This document shows, piece after piece, positions 1-8,700 of a DNA stretch of 9,931 bases. The notes beneath the pieces are model-generated. The model had not been told where the DNA came from, did not search any database, and saw nothing but the letters and a program-made list of their open reading frames with translations. This DNA is from an uncultured Phascolarctobacterium sp. (lineage in GTDB: Bacteria; Bacillota; Negativicutes; Acidaminococcales; Acidaminococcaceae): the NCBI GenBank assembly GCA_905200645.1, contig CAJKLD010000038.1, positions 1 to 9,931 on the forward strand, given 5' to 3'. The position numbers and the translations under genes were made by a program. The number at the start of each line of letters is the position of its first letter. Position 1 is the first letter of the stretch.

Positions 1-55
1 CAGAAGCACATAGACAAACCATAATTAAAAATGTTAGTAATATTTTTTTTAGCAT
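1..55 (-). CDS. N-terminal fragment of an exported protein (signal peptide only)
   Basis: An ATG at 55 reading leftwards opens an uninterrupted frame to the window edge, encoding MLKKILLTFLIMVCLCAS. The two lysines followed by about a dozen hydrophobic residues are a typical Sec signal-peptide n- and h-region, so the product is probably exported or membrane-anchored. The cysteines do not form a clean lipobox, so a lipoprotein is possible but not shown. The start is supported by GAGGTG at 62-67, six bases upstream, and by an extended -10 promoter at 107-135. The mature protein lies outside the window and its function cannot be told. It reads in the same direction as exoA but is separated from it by the exoA terminator, so it is a separate transcription unit. 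Confidence 0.7.
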   Translation of the reverse strand, partial: MLKKILLTFLIMVCLCAS

Positions 56-106
56 AAAACACACCTCGTTTTCACGCTTAACTCCCAGTTTATTATTATA
101 TAAAAT

Positions 107-135
107 ATTATAGCACGTTCGTTCCCCCTCAACAA
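107..135 (-). promoter_or_regulatory. Extended -10 promoter for the exported-protein gene
   Basis: On the minus strand a perfect TATAAT (107-112) is preceded by TGC, giving the extended -10 form TGnTATAAT. TTGTTG lies at 130-135 with a 17-nt spacer. The -35 is poor beyond its TTG, which extended -10 promoters tolerate. Transcription would start near position 100 and give a leader of about 45 nt that includes the GAGGTG ribosome binding site at 62-67. Confidence 0.75.
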
Positions 136-253
136 TACTTAATTTGACAGAAATGCTTTACTTTTATAGCTTGTCTAAAATTGCAGGAAGGCTTGCGCCA
201 ACTTTTTTATTTTAGCTAGTTGAAAGCCACAAAATTAATTAAGCAAAACAAAA
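136..253. other. AT-rich intergenic stretch with no recognised gene
   Basis: This stretch lies between the exoA terminator and the promoter of the leftmost gene. I see no start codon with a ribosome binding site and no known riboswitch core. The only structure noticed is a weak two-part pairing, 190-194 with 224-228 and 199-202 with 219-222. Confidence 0.5.
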
Positions 254-292
254 AAAGAACCGAGCTCTGCTGTACACAGAACTCAGTTCTTT
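254..292 (-). terminator. Intrinsic terminator of the addB-exoA operon
   Basis: A 16-position stem pairs 254-269 with 277-292 around a 7-nt loop. Two positions (261/285 and 265/281) are C-A mismatches if read on the plus strand but become U-G wobbles in minus-strand RNA, so the full stem forms only in the exoA-sense transcript. On the minus strand it is followed by a long T-rich run (complement of 243-256). It begins 25 nt after the exoA stop codon, as expected for the end of the operon. Confidence 0.9.
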
Positions 293-317
293 AAAATTTT
301 TACGCTATTTTTTTCGT

Positions 318-1070
318 TTAAAAATCAATCTCAATACTTACGGGACAATGGTCGCTGCCAAAAACCTCATTATGAATTTCCGCGGCCTTTACCTTATCCT
401 TAATGCGTTCAGAAACTACAAAATAGTCAATACGCCATCCGGCATTTTTCTCGCGCGCCTTAAACATATAGCTCCACCAGCTGTATTTTACTTCCTCCGG
501 ATGCAGATAGCGGAAGGTATCTACAAAGCCTGCCGCTTTCAGCTCGCGGAATTTTTCTCTTTCTTGGTCGGTAAAACCGGCATTCATGCGATTGGTTTTA
601 GGATTTTTTAAATCGATTTCTTCCGCCGCTACATTCAAATCCCCGCAGACAATTACGGGCTTCACTGCATCCAGCTTTTGGAGATAAGCTAAAAAAACTT
701 TTTCCCACTCCATGCGGTAATCAAGACGCGCCAGCTCTCGTTGAGAATTAGGCGTGTAAACCGTTACCAAATAAAAATCCGTAAACTCCGCCGTAATTAC
801 GCGGCCTTCCTTGTCGTGCTCCTCAATGCCAAGATCATAGGTTACGTTAATTGGCTTTTGCTTCGTGAAAATCGCCGTGCCGCTGTAGCCTTTTTTCTCC
901 GCGCTGTTCCAATATTCCTCGTAGCCGGGAAAATCAAAAGTCGCCTGCTCGCGCTGCATTTTTGTTTCCTGCAAGCAGATAACATCGGGGTCAGCCTGCG
1001 CCAAAAAATCAGCAAAACCTTTATTCATGCAAGCTCTCAAACCATTTACGTTCCAAGAATATAATTTCAT
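318..1070 (-). CDS. exoA: Exodeoxyribonuclease III (AP endonuclease, Xth/ExoA family)
   Basis: This 250-aa enzyme of the EEP (endonuclease/exonuclease/phosphatase) fold cleaves DNA at abasic sites and trims blocked 3' ends in cytoplasmic base-excision repair. It opens with WNVNGLRA (Asn7), followed by LQETK (metal-binding Glu35), VYTPNSQ (Tyr105), CGDLNVA (Asp144 and Asn146), WRIDYF (Asp215) and GSDHCPV (Asp240-His241). That is the full catalytic set of the family, and the length is normal, so the enzyme should be active. The ATG at 1070 has GAGGT six bases upstream, and the gap to the peptidase stop is only 12 nt, so it is co-transcribed. It is the last gene of the unit and is followed by a strong terminator. 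Family assignment is very secure; exoA and xth are alternative names. Confidence 0.97.
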   Translation of the reverse strand: MKLYSWNVNGLRACMNKGFADFLAQADPDVICLQETKMQREQATFDFPGYEEYWNSAEKKGYSGTAIFTKQKPINVTYDLGIEEHDKEGRVITAEFTDFYLVTVYTPNSQRELARLDYRMEWEKVFLAYLQKLDAVKPVIVCGDLNVAAEEIDLKNPKTNRMNAGFTDQEREKFRELKAAGFVDTFRYLHPEEVKYSWWSYMFKAREKNAGWRIDYFVVSERIKDKVKAAEIHNEVFGSDHCPVSIEIDF

Positions 1071-1082
1071 TTTTTACCTCGC

Positions 1083-2207
1083 TTATTTTACTGCCGCAAC
1101 CTTTATGGTCTCATAAATCCAACGGGCAGTATCGTACAAATCGCTTTCCTTTAAATATTCTTCCGTGGTATGCACGTTGCTCATACCGGTAGCCAAAAGA
1201 CCGCAGGGCAGACCATAGCCGCAAAGATAATTACCGTCGCTGCAGCCGCCGGTAGTTTTTAATGCCACCTTAAAGCCTAAATTTTCCGCAGCGCGCTTAG
1301 CCAGTTCAATACAAGGATGCTCCTTGTTCAGCTCCACTGCCGGACAGCCCTCCACAACCTCAAATTCCACCTGACCTTTACCGGCTTCAACAGTTTTTTT
1401 AATCAACGCCATAGTATCGTCCTTGAGTTTTTCCAGCTTCGCCACATTCAAAGAACGCATATCAATAACAAATTTTGCATCCGGACAAACAATATTGGTG
1501 CCAATACCGGCGTTGAACATACCGATATTAAAGGTAGTTTCTGCATCAATTCTGCCGTAAGCAGGCAGTTTGGCTAAAGCCTCGGCAGCCAGCATAATTG
1601 CATTGACGCCTTCTTCCGGCGCGATTCCGGCGTGAGCCGCCTTGCCCTTGACGGTTACATAAATATCGTACAGCTTGGGCGCAGCGTAAGTTATTTCGCC
1701 CATCTCGCCGCCAATATCCATGCAATAGCCATAATCTGCCTTGATTTTAGCTTTGTCAAGATTGACAACGCCCAAGCAGCCAATTTCCTCGCTGACAGTA
1801 AAAAGCAGCTGAATATCGCCATGAGCCACGCCATCTTCTTTGAGCGCGCGCACCGCCTCCAGCATAGAAGCAACGCCAACTTTATCGTCGCCGCCAAGAG
1901 TTGTAGTGCCGTCGCTGTAAAGCACGCCGTTTTTGCGTACAACTTTTGTTCCCGTAGTTGGCGCCACAGAATCCATGTGCGCTTCAAAAAGTAAGGTCGG
2001 AGCCTCCTTGACGGTTCCTTTGACATAAGCCCACACATTACCGCAGGTGCCGCCGGTTTTTGCGTGCGCGTTATCCATTTCCGGCTCCAATCCCATGGCG
2101 CGCAGCTTAGCAATAATCAGCTCAGCCTCCGCTTTTTCGTCCTTGCTGGGACAGGGAACGCTGACCAGCTCAATAAATTCGTTTAAAAGTCTGTTTTCAT
2201 TTATCAT
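1083..2207 (-). CDS. M20-family metallopeptidase, peptidase T-like
   Basis: A 374-aa cytosolic zinc-dependent peptidase, expected to release amino acids from small peptides. The dinuclear metal site is complete: His77 and Asp79 in EAHMDSV, bridging Asp107 in LGGDDKVG, general base Glu140 and ligand Glu141 in SEEIG, Asp164 in CMDIGG and His346 in NVHTTEE. The segment from about 175 to 285, with KGKAAHAGIAPEEG, is the inserted dimerisation (lid) domain. It is shorter than classical tripeptidase PepT (about 410 aa) and fits the PepT-like subgroup better. Its true substrate is unknown, so no symbol is given. The ATG at 2207 has GAGGT six bases upstream. It lies 33 nt after the small membrane-protein gene and 12 nt before exoA. 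Nothing in the sequence ties it to DNA repair; the association may be only transcriptional. Confidence 0.93.
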   Translation of the reverse strand: MINENRLLNEFIELVSVPCPSKDEKAEAELIIAKLRAMGLEPEMDNAHAKTGGTCGNVWAYVKGTVKEAPTLLFEAHMDSVAPTTGTKVVRKNGVLYSDGTTTLGGDDKVGVASMLEAVRALKEDGVAHGDIQLLFTVSEEIGCLGVVNLDKAKIKADYGYCMDIGGEMGEITYAAPKLYDIYVTVKGKAAHAGIAPEEGVNAIMLAAEALAKLPAYGRIDAETTFNIGMFNAGIGTNIVCPDAKFVIDMRSLNVAKLEKLKDDTMALIKKTVEAGKGQVEFEVVEGCPAVELNKEHPCIELAKRAAENLGFKVALKTTGGCSDGNYLCGYGLPCGLLATGMSNVHTTEEYLKESDLYDTARWIYETIKVAAVK

Positions 2208-2240
2208 TTGTTTACCTCAAAAATTTTTCTTCATTATATA

Positions 2241-2441
2241 TTACGCTAAATAGCGGCAGATTAAATAGGCCGCCGACGCAATCAAGCCGCCGTAAGCGCG
2301 TATTTTCAGCTTACCCGCATCTACGCGCTCCGGATTTGCCGCCTGCAATTTGCTGATACCGCCTAAAATCAGCCACAAACTTGCTAACAGCATCAACAAA
2401 GCCAAATAATCCCAGCTATCCAGCTTGGCCAATATTTCCAT
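2241..2441 (-). CDS. Small membrane protein with two predicted helices, unknown function
   Basis: A 66-aa protein I do not recognise. Two hydrophobic segments, about residues 11-30 (DYLALLMLLASLWLILGGIS) and 48-65 (RAYGGLIASAAYLICRYL), flank a charged link containing NPERVDAGKLK, so it is probably a helical hairpin in the inner membrane. The start is the ATG at 2441. A TTG at 2459 in the same frame would add six residues, but it lies ahead of a strong GAGGGGG ribosome binding site (2451-2457) suited to the ATG, nine bases away. That binding site overlaps the addA stop codon (2456-2458), so translation is probably coupled to addA. Its placement inside the operon and clean codon structure argue that it is real. 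No role in recombination can be read from the sequence. Confidence 0.75.
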   Translation of the reverse strand: MEILAKLDSWDYLALLMLLASLWLILGGISKLQAANPERVDAGKLKIRAYGGLIASAAYLICRYLA

Positions 2442-2455
2442 GTAAAAAATCCCCC

Positions 2456-5400
2456 TCAACGATGATTACAAATATAATTATACGGACAATGAGCGCAGCC
2501 TGCAAGCCCCGTCCGCACATTTTGCGAACGGCAGCTAAACTCGCTTTCAGCGCCTTTGCCGCTGATTTCTTGGCCTAAAGCTAACGCCTCCTGCAAATAA
2601 TCCTTGTCATCATGCAAATTCCACACGCTCAAATTTTGTAAAAAGTGCAGCTGCGCCTGCGTAACTTTTTTCTGCGAGCGTTGCTCCACCGCCGCTTTGT
2701 ACAACGCCAGCTGATAGCTATAGCCAAGCTTCGCTTCTCCGTCCTGCGGCGGTCTGCCGGTTTTATAATCTACGATAGTTAAAGTTCCGTCATCATTTTC
2801 GCACAAACAGTCAATAATGCCGCTGATTAAAATGCCGCCAACAGTCAAACAGAAAGGCAGCTCGCGCATTTGCTTTTTGGGCAGCTCCTGATAAATTGCA
2901 CTGGCAAGATATTTTTCCAGCATTACTTTTGCTTCTCCTCCTTGGTACGAGGGCGCGTATTGAGCTATGGCTGCGCTTAAAACAGCAGCTAAATCGCCGC
3001 GATATAATTCCAAAGCGCGATGGACAATGCTGCCTAAAATTTTTGCCGGCAAGACCGCTTGCGCTTGCCCGTCATAATTATTTACAAACTCGTCCAGCTG
3101 CGGTAATTTCATCAAATGCTGATAAAAATACTGCCGCTGACAATAAAGATAGGTTTGCAATGCAGAGGGCGAAAACATTTGCTGTCCGTTAGCTGCGTAA
3201 GTCGGCAGCGGAGCAAGCAACTCCTGACTGTCGAGCACAACTTCTGTTTTTGCCACTGGCACTGCTTCCGTTATTTCTGCGCTTTCCTCAATAAATTTTA
3301 TTTCTACTGCCTTTTCCTGCTGATAAATTTGCTGCAGCTGCTTAAGCCAGCTCAATTCAGCTAAAGCTTTATCAGCTTTATTTTCCTTGCCGTCGGTAAT
3401 GCCGGTTAAAATCAACCGCTGCTCCGCTCTAGTCATAGCAACGTATAGCTGGCGCTTACGCTCCTCATTCTCCAGCAATTTATCGCTTGCTTTTACTTTT
3501 TGCAAAATGCTTGTAGTCTGCAAAACGCCGTTTTCATCCGGTGCCTTAATACCCAAACCAAGCTGCGGCAAATATTTAATTTCCGCGGTATCGCTAGGCG
3601 TACTGCTGTCCAAAAAAGGCAGAAAAACGGTATCAAACTCTAAGCCTTTAGATTTATGAATCGTCATAATCTGTACTACGTCACCGGTGCTTAAATTAGC
3701 CGTCGTTTCTTTGGTTTCGGCTTCCCGCAAGCGCTGCACATAATCCAGCCAATCGCCTAATGTCCCTTTATGCTGCACGCTGTATTCCTGCGCCAGCCGG
3801 CGCAGCTTCTGCACGTTAGCCAATTTATTGGCGCCATGTTCTTGTACGGAAAGTACGGCCTCCATTGCCAGCTCCTGCCACAGGCTTTGCCACAGCTCCG
3901 GCAAGCCCAATAGCGACGTCTGGCTGCGCAGCTTGTCTAAAACCTTAGCTGCCCTCTGCACGAGCACGCTTTGCTTATCGGCAAAATTTTCCGGACGCGC
4001 CTGCATTAACGCATCCCACAAGCAGGTTTCCTGCTGCAAAAAAAGTGTGGTCAAGGTTTCGTCATGCAAGCCAAAAAACGGTGAGCGCAAAACTCCCGCT
4101 AATTCCAAGCTGCGACAGCGATTATTGAGCGCCGTCAGTAAATTTAAAACGTCCAACACTTCCTGACAATCATAAAAACCGCGCCCGTCCACTATCTCAT
4201 AAGGAACTCCCTGCTCCTGCAAAGCGGCGGCGAGTTCCTCGCAATGAGTCATGGCGCGCAGTAAAATTGCCATTTTGCCGTAGGAATTTCCATTTGCGTG
4301 GTAATTTTTCACAGTCTGTGCCACAGCTCGCGCTTCCACTTGGAATTTACTTGTACCGCACTCCTTATCATAAGCACACAACAGCAGCTGCGGAATTTCC
4401 GCGCAGATTTTATTGTGCGCCAACGCTTCAAAAAATACATCCTTGCTGCTGTCCTCGCCTAACAGCTCGCGAAAAGCGCTGTTGACCGCCAGCAAAATTT
4501 TATCCATACTGCGGTAGTTGGTGCTAAGCTTTAAACTTTCACCGCCGCCTGCCGCTATTTCCCGGCGCACGCGGGCAAACACGCCGACATCCGCGCCGCG
4601 AAAACGATAAATGGACTGCTTAGGGTCGCCTACGATAAATAATTTTTTGCCTTGCAATTTTTCGCTGTCATCGCCGCACAGCAAATAAATTAGCTGCCGC
4701 TGCTTGTCATTGGTGTCCTGAAATTCGTCCACCATAATATATTGAAAACGTTCCTGATATTTATGACGCACCTGCTCGTTTTGCTTGAGCAGCTCCACCG
4801 TAAAATTTTCCAAATCATCAAAGGTCAGCAAATCCTGCGCCAGTTTTTGCTCCCGCAGATAAGCGTCCAGCCCGCGCAATAAATCCTGCCACAAGGGTAA
4901 AAAGGCTAAGGCGTATTTATCCGCAGCTTGCAGCTGAATTTTCTCCTGCAAGCTTTTAATATTGTTAATACTATCCTTAATTTTACCTCTCGCCTGAACG
5001 CCGAGCAGATATTTGCCTAAAATATTTACTTCTTCACCTTGCTTAACGGCAGTACAAGCTTCATCTATACTTTCTGCCAAATTCTCTAAACAATTTCTGG
5101 CGTTGGATTTTTTACTCGTTAATTCTTCTCTGCACAAAACCAGCTCGCGCAAAGCCAGACACAAATCGTCCCGTAATTGCGGCAGTTCTGCGATGCTTTC
5201 TGCATAAGGCTTGGTCAAATTTTCTGCCGCAAGCTTATCTAAAGAAGGCAGAATACTTTCCAGCTGACGCATTAAACCGTCCACGCCATAAGCGGCGACC
5301 AGCTTGGCTGCACCCTCATTTTTCTGCGACAGCTGCCGGCGCAAATATTCCCGCATACATTGCTGTCGAAATTCGTCGCCTTCAAATTCTTCGGCCACGG

Positions 5401-5785
5401 TAAACGACGGGTCCAGCTGCACCTCTACGGGATTTTCGCGCAGAATACGACTGCACAAACCATGGATGGTACTAATCTGCGTTCTGTCGAGCGCCCCCAG
5501 CTGACTGCGCCAAAAGCCGCTGCTATCGTCGGCAAGACGTTCCTCTATGCCTTTACGCACGCGCTCGCGCATTTCTCCGGCAGCCTTGCGCGTAAAAGTA
5601 ATCGCCAAAATATTGGCAGCGTCGACGGGCTTGGTATTTTGATGATTATGCTGCTCTAAAATATGCAGAAAGCGTTCTACCAAAACCCGCGTTTTGCCGC
5701 TGCCTGCACCGGCAGAAACAACTACGTTGTTGGCAATTGCCTCAATGGCTTGCTTTTGCTCCGGATTAGGCTGTAATTTATTCAT
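2456..5785 (-). CDS. addA: AddA, helicase-nuclease subunit of the AddAB recombination complex
   Basis: This 1109-aa UvrD/RecB-type subunit unwinds double-strand-break ends with ATP and cuts one strand, preparing DNA for RecA. The helicase is complete: Q motif at Gln10, Walker A AGAGSGKT (25-32), TFTRKAAGEMRERV (Ia), DEFQD (353-357), GDPKQSIYRFRG (near 387), TNYRS, TIHKSKGLEF (His710) and AMTRAEQR (Arg786). The C-terminal PD-(D/E)XK nuclease has His922, Asp992 in GIIDC, Asp1006-Tyr-Lys1008 and a YSYQLALY motif. Unusually, Cys882 with Cys1097, Cys1100 and Cys1106 form the C-Xn-C-x2-C-x5-C pattern of an iron-sulphur staple. It is shorter than Bacillus AddA (over 1200 aa). The chosen ATG at 5785 overlaps the addB stop by 8 nt. 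A GTG at 5797 is possible but overlaps the GGAGG ribosome binding site. Confidence 0.95.
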   Translation of the reverse strand: MNKLQPNPEQKQAIEAIANNVVVSAGAGSGKTRVLVERFLHILEQHNHQNTKPVDAANILAITFTRKAAGEMRERVRKGIEERLADDSSGFWRSQLGALDRTQISTIHGLCSRILRENPVEVQLDPSFTVAEEFEGDEFRQQCMREYLRRQLSQKNEGAAKLVAAYGVDGLMRQLESILPSLDKLAAENLTKPYAESIAELPQLRDDLCLALRELVLCREELTSKKSNARNCLENLAESIDEACTAVKQGEEVNILGKYLLGVQARGKIKDSINNIKSLQEKIQLQAADKYALAFLPLWQDLLRGLDAYLREQKLAQDLLTFDDLENFTVELLKQNEQVRHKYQERFQYIMVDEFQDTNDKQRQLIYLLCGDDSEKLQGKKLFIVGDPKQSIYRFRGADVGVFARVRREIAAGGGESLKLSTNYRSMDKILLAVNSAFRELLGEDSSKDVFFEALAHNKICAEIPQLLLCAYDKECGTSKFQVEARAVAQTVKNYHANGNSYGKMAILLRAMTHCEELAAALQEQGVPYEIVDGRGFYDCQEVLDVLNLLTALNNRCRSLELAGVLRSPFFGLHDETLTTLFLQQETCLWDALMQARPENFADKQSVLVQRAAKVLDKLRSQTSLLGLPELWQSLWQELAMEAVLSVQEHGANKLANVQKLRRLAQEYSVQHKGTLGDWLDYVQRLREAETKETTANLSTGDVVQIMTIHKSKGLEFDTVFLPFLDSSTPSDTAEIKYLPQLGLGIKAPDENGVLQTTSILQKVKASDKLLENEERKRQLYVAMTRAEQRLILTGITDGKENKADKALAELSWLKQLQQIYQQEKAVEIKFIEESAEITEAVPVAKTEVVLDSQELLAPLPTYAANGQQMFSPSALQTYLYCQRQYFYQHLMKLPQLDEFVNNYDGQAQAVLPAKILGSIVHRALELYRGDLAAVLSAAIAQYAPSYQGGEAKVMLEKYLASAIYQELPKKQMRELPFCLTVGGILISGIIDCLCENDDGTLTIVDYKTGRPPQDGEAKLGYSYQLALYKAAVEQRSQKKVTQAQLHFLQNLSVWNLHDDKDYLQEALALGQEISGKGAESEFSCRSQNVRTGLAGCAHCPYNYICNHR

Positions 5786-8700
5786 CTGCCTGCACACCTC
5801 CCTCTGCCTGCGGCATTTGACTTAAGCGGCAAATATTGCGCAGCGGACAATATGCGCTGCATTTTTTGCGCGGCGCTACGGCAAAATTGCCCGCATAAAT
5901 TGCTTCTATATAATCTGTGATCAGCTTTTGCGCAAAGCTTTGAAAGCTGTCCCAAGAATCATTGATACCTTGCGCAGCTTTTTTATAAACTAAATTAGGA
6001 TTGCCTGCATCCTCTAAAAGAAAACTGCTTTTTCTTTGGCCGTCCTTCAAAACAAAATAAGTACCGCCTACAACAGAATTATTGTCACTATGCAAATCCG
6101 CCAACGCCAGCAAATATAAAGGCAGTTGCACGTCAAAACCGTTAGCCAAATCCTTGCCACTGGGCACGGAGCTGCCGCTGCGCTTGTAATCCGTTACGAA
6201 AAATCTGTGACCGTCGCTGTCGATTCTATCTATTCGTCCGGTCAAGGCAATTTGCGTGCCATCACTTAATTGCAGCCGCAAAGCTCTTTTATTTTTGCTG
6301 CCAAAATCCCACTCCACAGCCCAAGGCATAAAGCCAGTCCAATTTTTTTTGTCGTCGTATTCAAATTGCAGACACAGCTGTAAAAGCTGGTGCAACCGTT
6401 GTGCTTCCGCCTGCCAAAAAACATTGTTGACAATTTTTCCTTGCGCTTCCGCCTCTTGCGCTACAGCAGCAAAAATTTCTGCCAGTTCCTTTTGCAGCGC
6501 AGCTAAAGGCATAGCCGAAATTTTCTTTTGCAAATATCTGCTCGTAAAACGCGCCAAAACCTGATGGAGCAAATCGCCTTCATCCGCAGGCGTCGGCTGC
6601 TCGTCTTTCGCTACAAATTCCTGCTGCTGCCACACCCGCTGCCCCAAATATTTAAAGGGACAGGCTGCATAAATTTCTAAACCGCTGGCGCTAAAAGTAC
6701 TGCCTATTTTTTGCCGCACATGGGCTTGCAAATTTTCAGCCAACAATACGCCGTTATAACGCTCATCCTCCAAGCGCAGCTTATCCGCCTGCGCAGCGTC
6801 CAGCAGCGGCGCGCCCCATTGCTGGCGCAGCCACTCCTCGCTCGCCGCTTTCTGCGCAAATTCGCCTGCCGAAGCGCAAATTTTTTCCGGCTCGCTTATG
6901 GCTGCTAAAGTTTGCGGCGCAAACAATTTTTGCACCGCATTTATATAAGCGCCGGCTCCGGCTTGCTCATCTTCAAAATAGCTCAACACCAGCTGCTTGC
7001 GCGCCGCTGCTGCTACAGACGCAAAAAAGTAAGCGTCCTCTGCATAGGATAAGGACGTATTAGGCAAATCAAGACCTAACGCTTTTAACTCTTTGCGCTC
7101 GCGGTCATTATAAATCCAGTTTTCGTTGTTAGCGCGCGGAAATTCTCCCTCGCGCAGTCCCAAAAGAAAAACATAATCAAAGGCCAGGCCCTGCGCGTTG
7201 CCTGCTTCGGTAACCAGCACGCCATCCTTCCTGCCGGGACGCAGCACAATTTCTACCTCCGCAGCCGCATTACGCAATAACTCCTGCCATTCTGGTAAAG
7301 AAATTTTCATCTCGCCCATGCCGCAGCTTACATAATCGTCCATAAGCTGCTGAATAACTTCCATCAAATTTTTCTGCGTCTGCAAAGCGGCAGTAACGGC
7401 GGCAAGCTGTACCTTATTCTGTTGATATAGACTGCCTAAGCGTTGCGCCAGCTTCAAGCTGCGCAAAAATTCCAGTAATAACGCGCCGTATTCCGTAACT
7501 TTTGCCTGCCGGGGAATTTTTTCCAGCAAATCGTCAATTAAATTTAAAATTTCATCTTCTACCGCTAATTTTTCTTGCACAGCAGCCTGCACTCCGCTAC
7601 GACTGGTAAAATACGCATTTTCTTGCAGCGAATTCACTGCCTCGCCGTCAACAGTCAAAAGCAAATGCAGCAGCGGCGCGGACACAAGCTCAAAGTAAGC
7701 CTGCGCTCCCTTATGGTTGTCGCAGACTGCCTGCAATAACAGCAACACCATTTCCGTCAGCGGCTGTACTGCTAAATTTCCGGTCTGCGGCAAATCAACG
7801 GGCACGCCGTACTCATCTGCCACCAAGCGCAACCCGCTGTATGTAGATAAATCGCGCACTGCCAGCAAAATTTTTTGGGAAGCCATCCCCTGCTGCAACA
7901 GCTGCTTAATATTGGTCAGCGCCCAACGAATTTCTTTATCTCTATCCTGAAAGCTATATAAACGCACAGCGTCATCCGTAGACACAGGCTGACAAGCGCG
8001 TCCTAAATTTTTTATCACCTGCACGCAGGCAGGCTCCGCAATAAAATCTTGAGTATAGCTTTCTATTTTTTCGTCAAGACAAAGATTTTCCAAAGCCATA
8101 TAGCTATCAGCAGAGGCCGCAAAAATTTTTTCGCGCTCCTGTCCCTGCAAATTTTTCTCGTAACACATGCCCACCGTAATATGGCAACGCTCGCTCAAAG
8201 CTTGAAGAAAATCCAGCTGCAAAGCGTCAAAGCTATAAAAATCGCTGAAATATAGCCGCTGCCACGGCAGCTTAACCTTGGCGTTTTCTAAAATCCAAAT
8301 TGCCAGACGATATTTGCCCTCTAAATCGAACCAATCCTTATTTTTTAAATAATTACGATAAAAATTGTAGAGCAGCGCTATTTCTTTATCCTTTTGTCTT
8401 AAATCGCCCTCTCTATCCCACGCGCTCAAAATATTGACTATCTGCTCCTGCGTAGACCCGCTGCGGGAAAGCTGACCAACTAAAGAAGCCATTGCCTTAA
8501 TAAAGCCCGGCTTTAGCGCCAGCTTACCAAAATACGGCAGCTTGTACGCTGCCAGTAAATCGTTCAGCATATTTTGAATAACCAATTCCTGACTGCGGCG
8601 GTTGATTTGGTGAAAATCCTCATAGCCGTTTAGATTGAGTACTTTCACAGCCAAGGTATCCATGCCAATACATTCTACATTATAACGAGCCTGCACCTCT

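Noticed and set aside
136..240. Riboswitch (for example c-di-GMP-I) upstream of the exported-protein gene
   Set aside because: A GCGCAAGCC-like string is present on the minus strand, but the conserved core and paired helices of the known classes are absent, and the region lies upstream of the mapped promoter elements.
741..1064. Plus-strand reading frame opposite exoA
   Set aside because: It is antisense to a complete exoA gene, has no ribosome binding site and shows no recognisable domain.
1691..2113. 140-aa reading frame on the minus strand inside the peptidase gene
   Set aside because: It overlaps the well-supported peptidase in another frame, has no ribosome binding site of its own and has shadow-like composition.
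2208..2240. Internal promoter before the peptidase
   Set aside because: A TATAAT occurs on the minus strand in this AT-rich gap, but no -35 at a suitable distance was found.
5786..5797. Upstream GTG start for AddA
   Set aside because: The GTG abuts and overlaps the GGAGG ribosome binding site, so it cannot use it. The ATG at 5785 leaves a workable, slightly long spacing and matches the expected AddA N-terminus.
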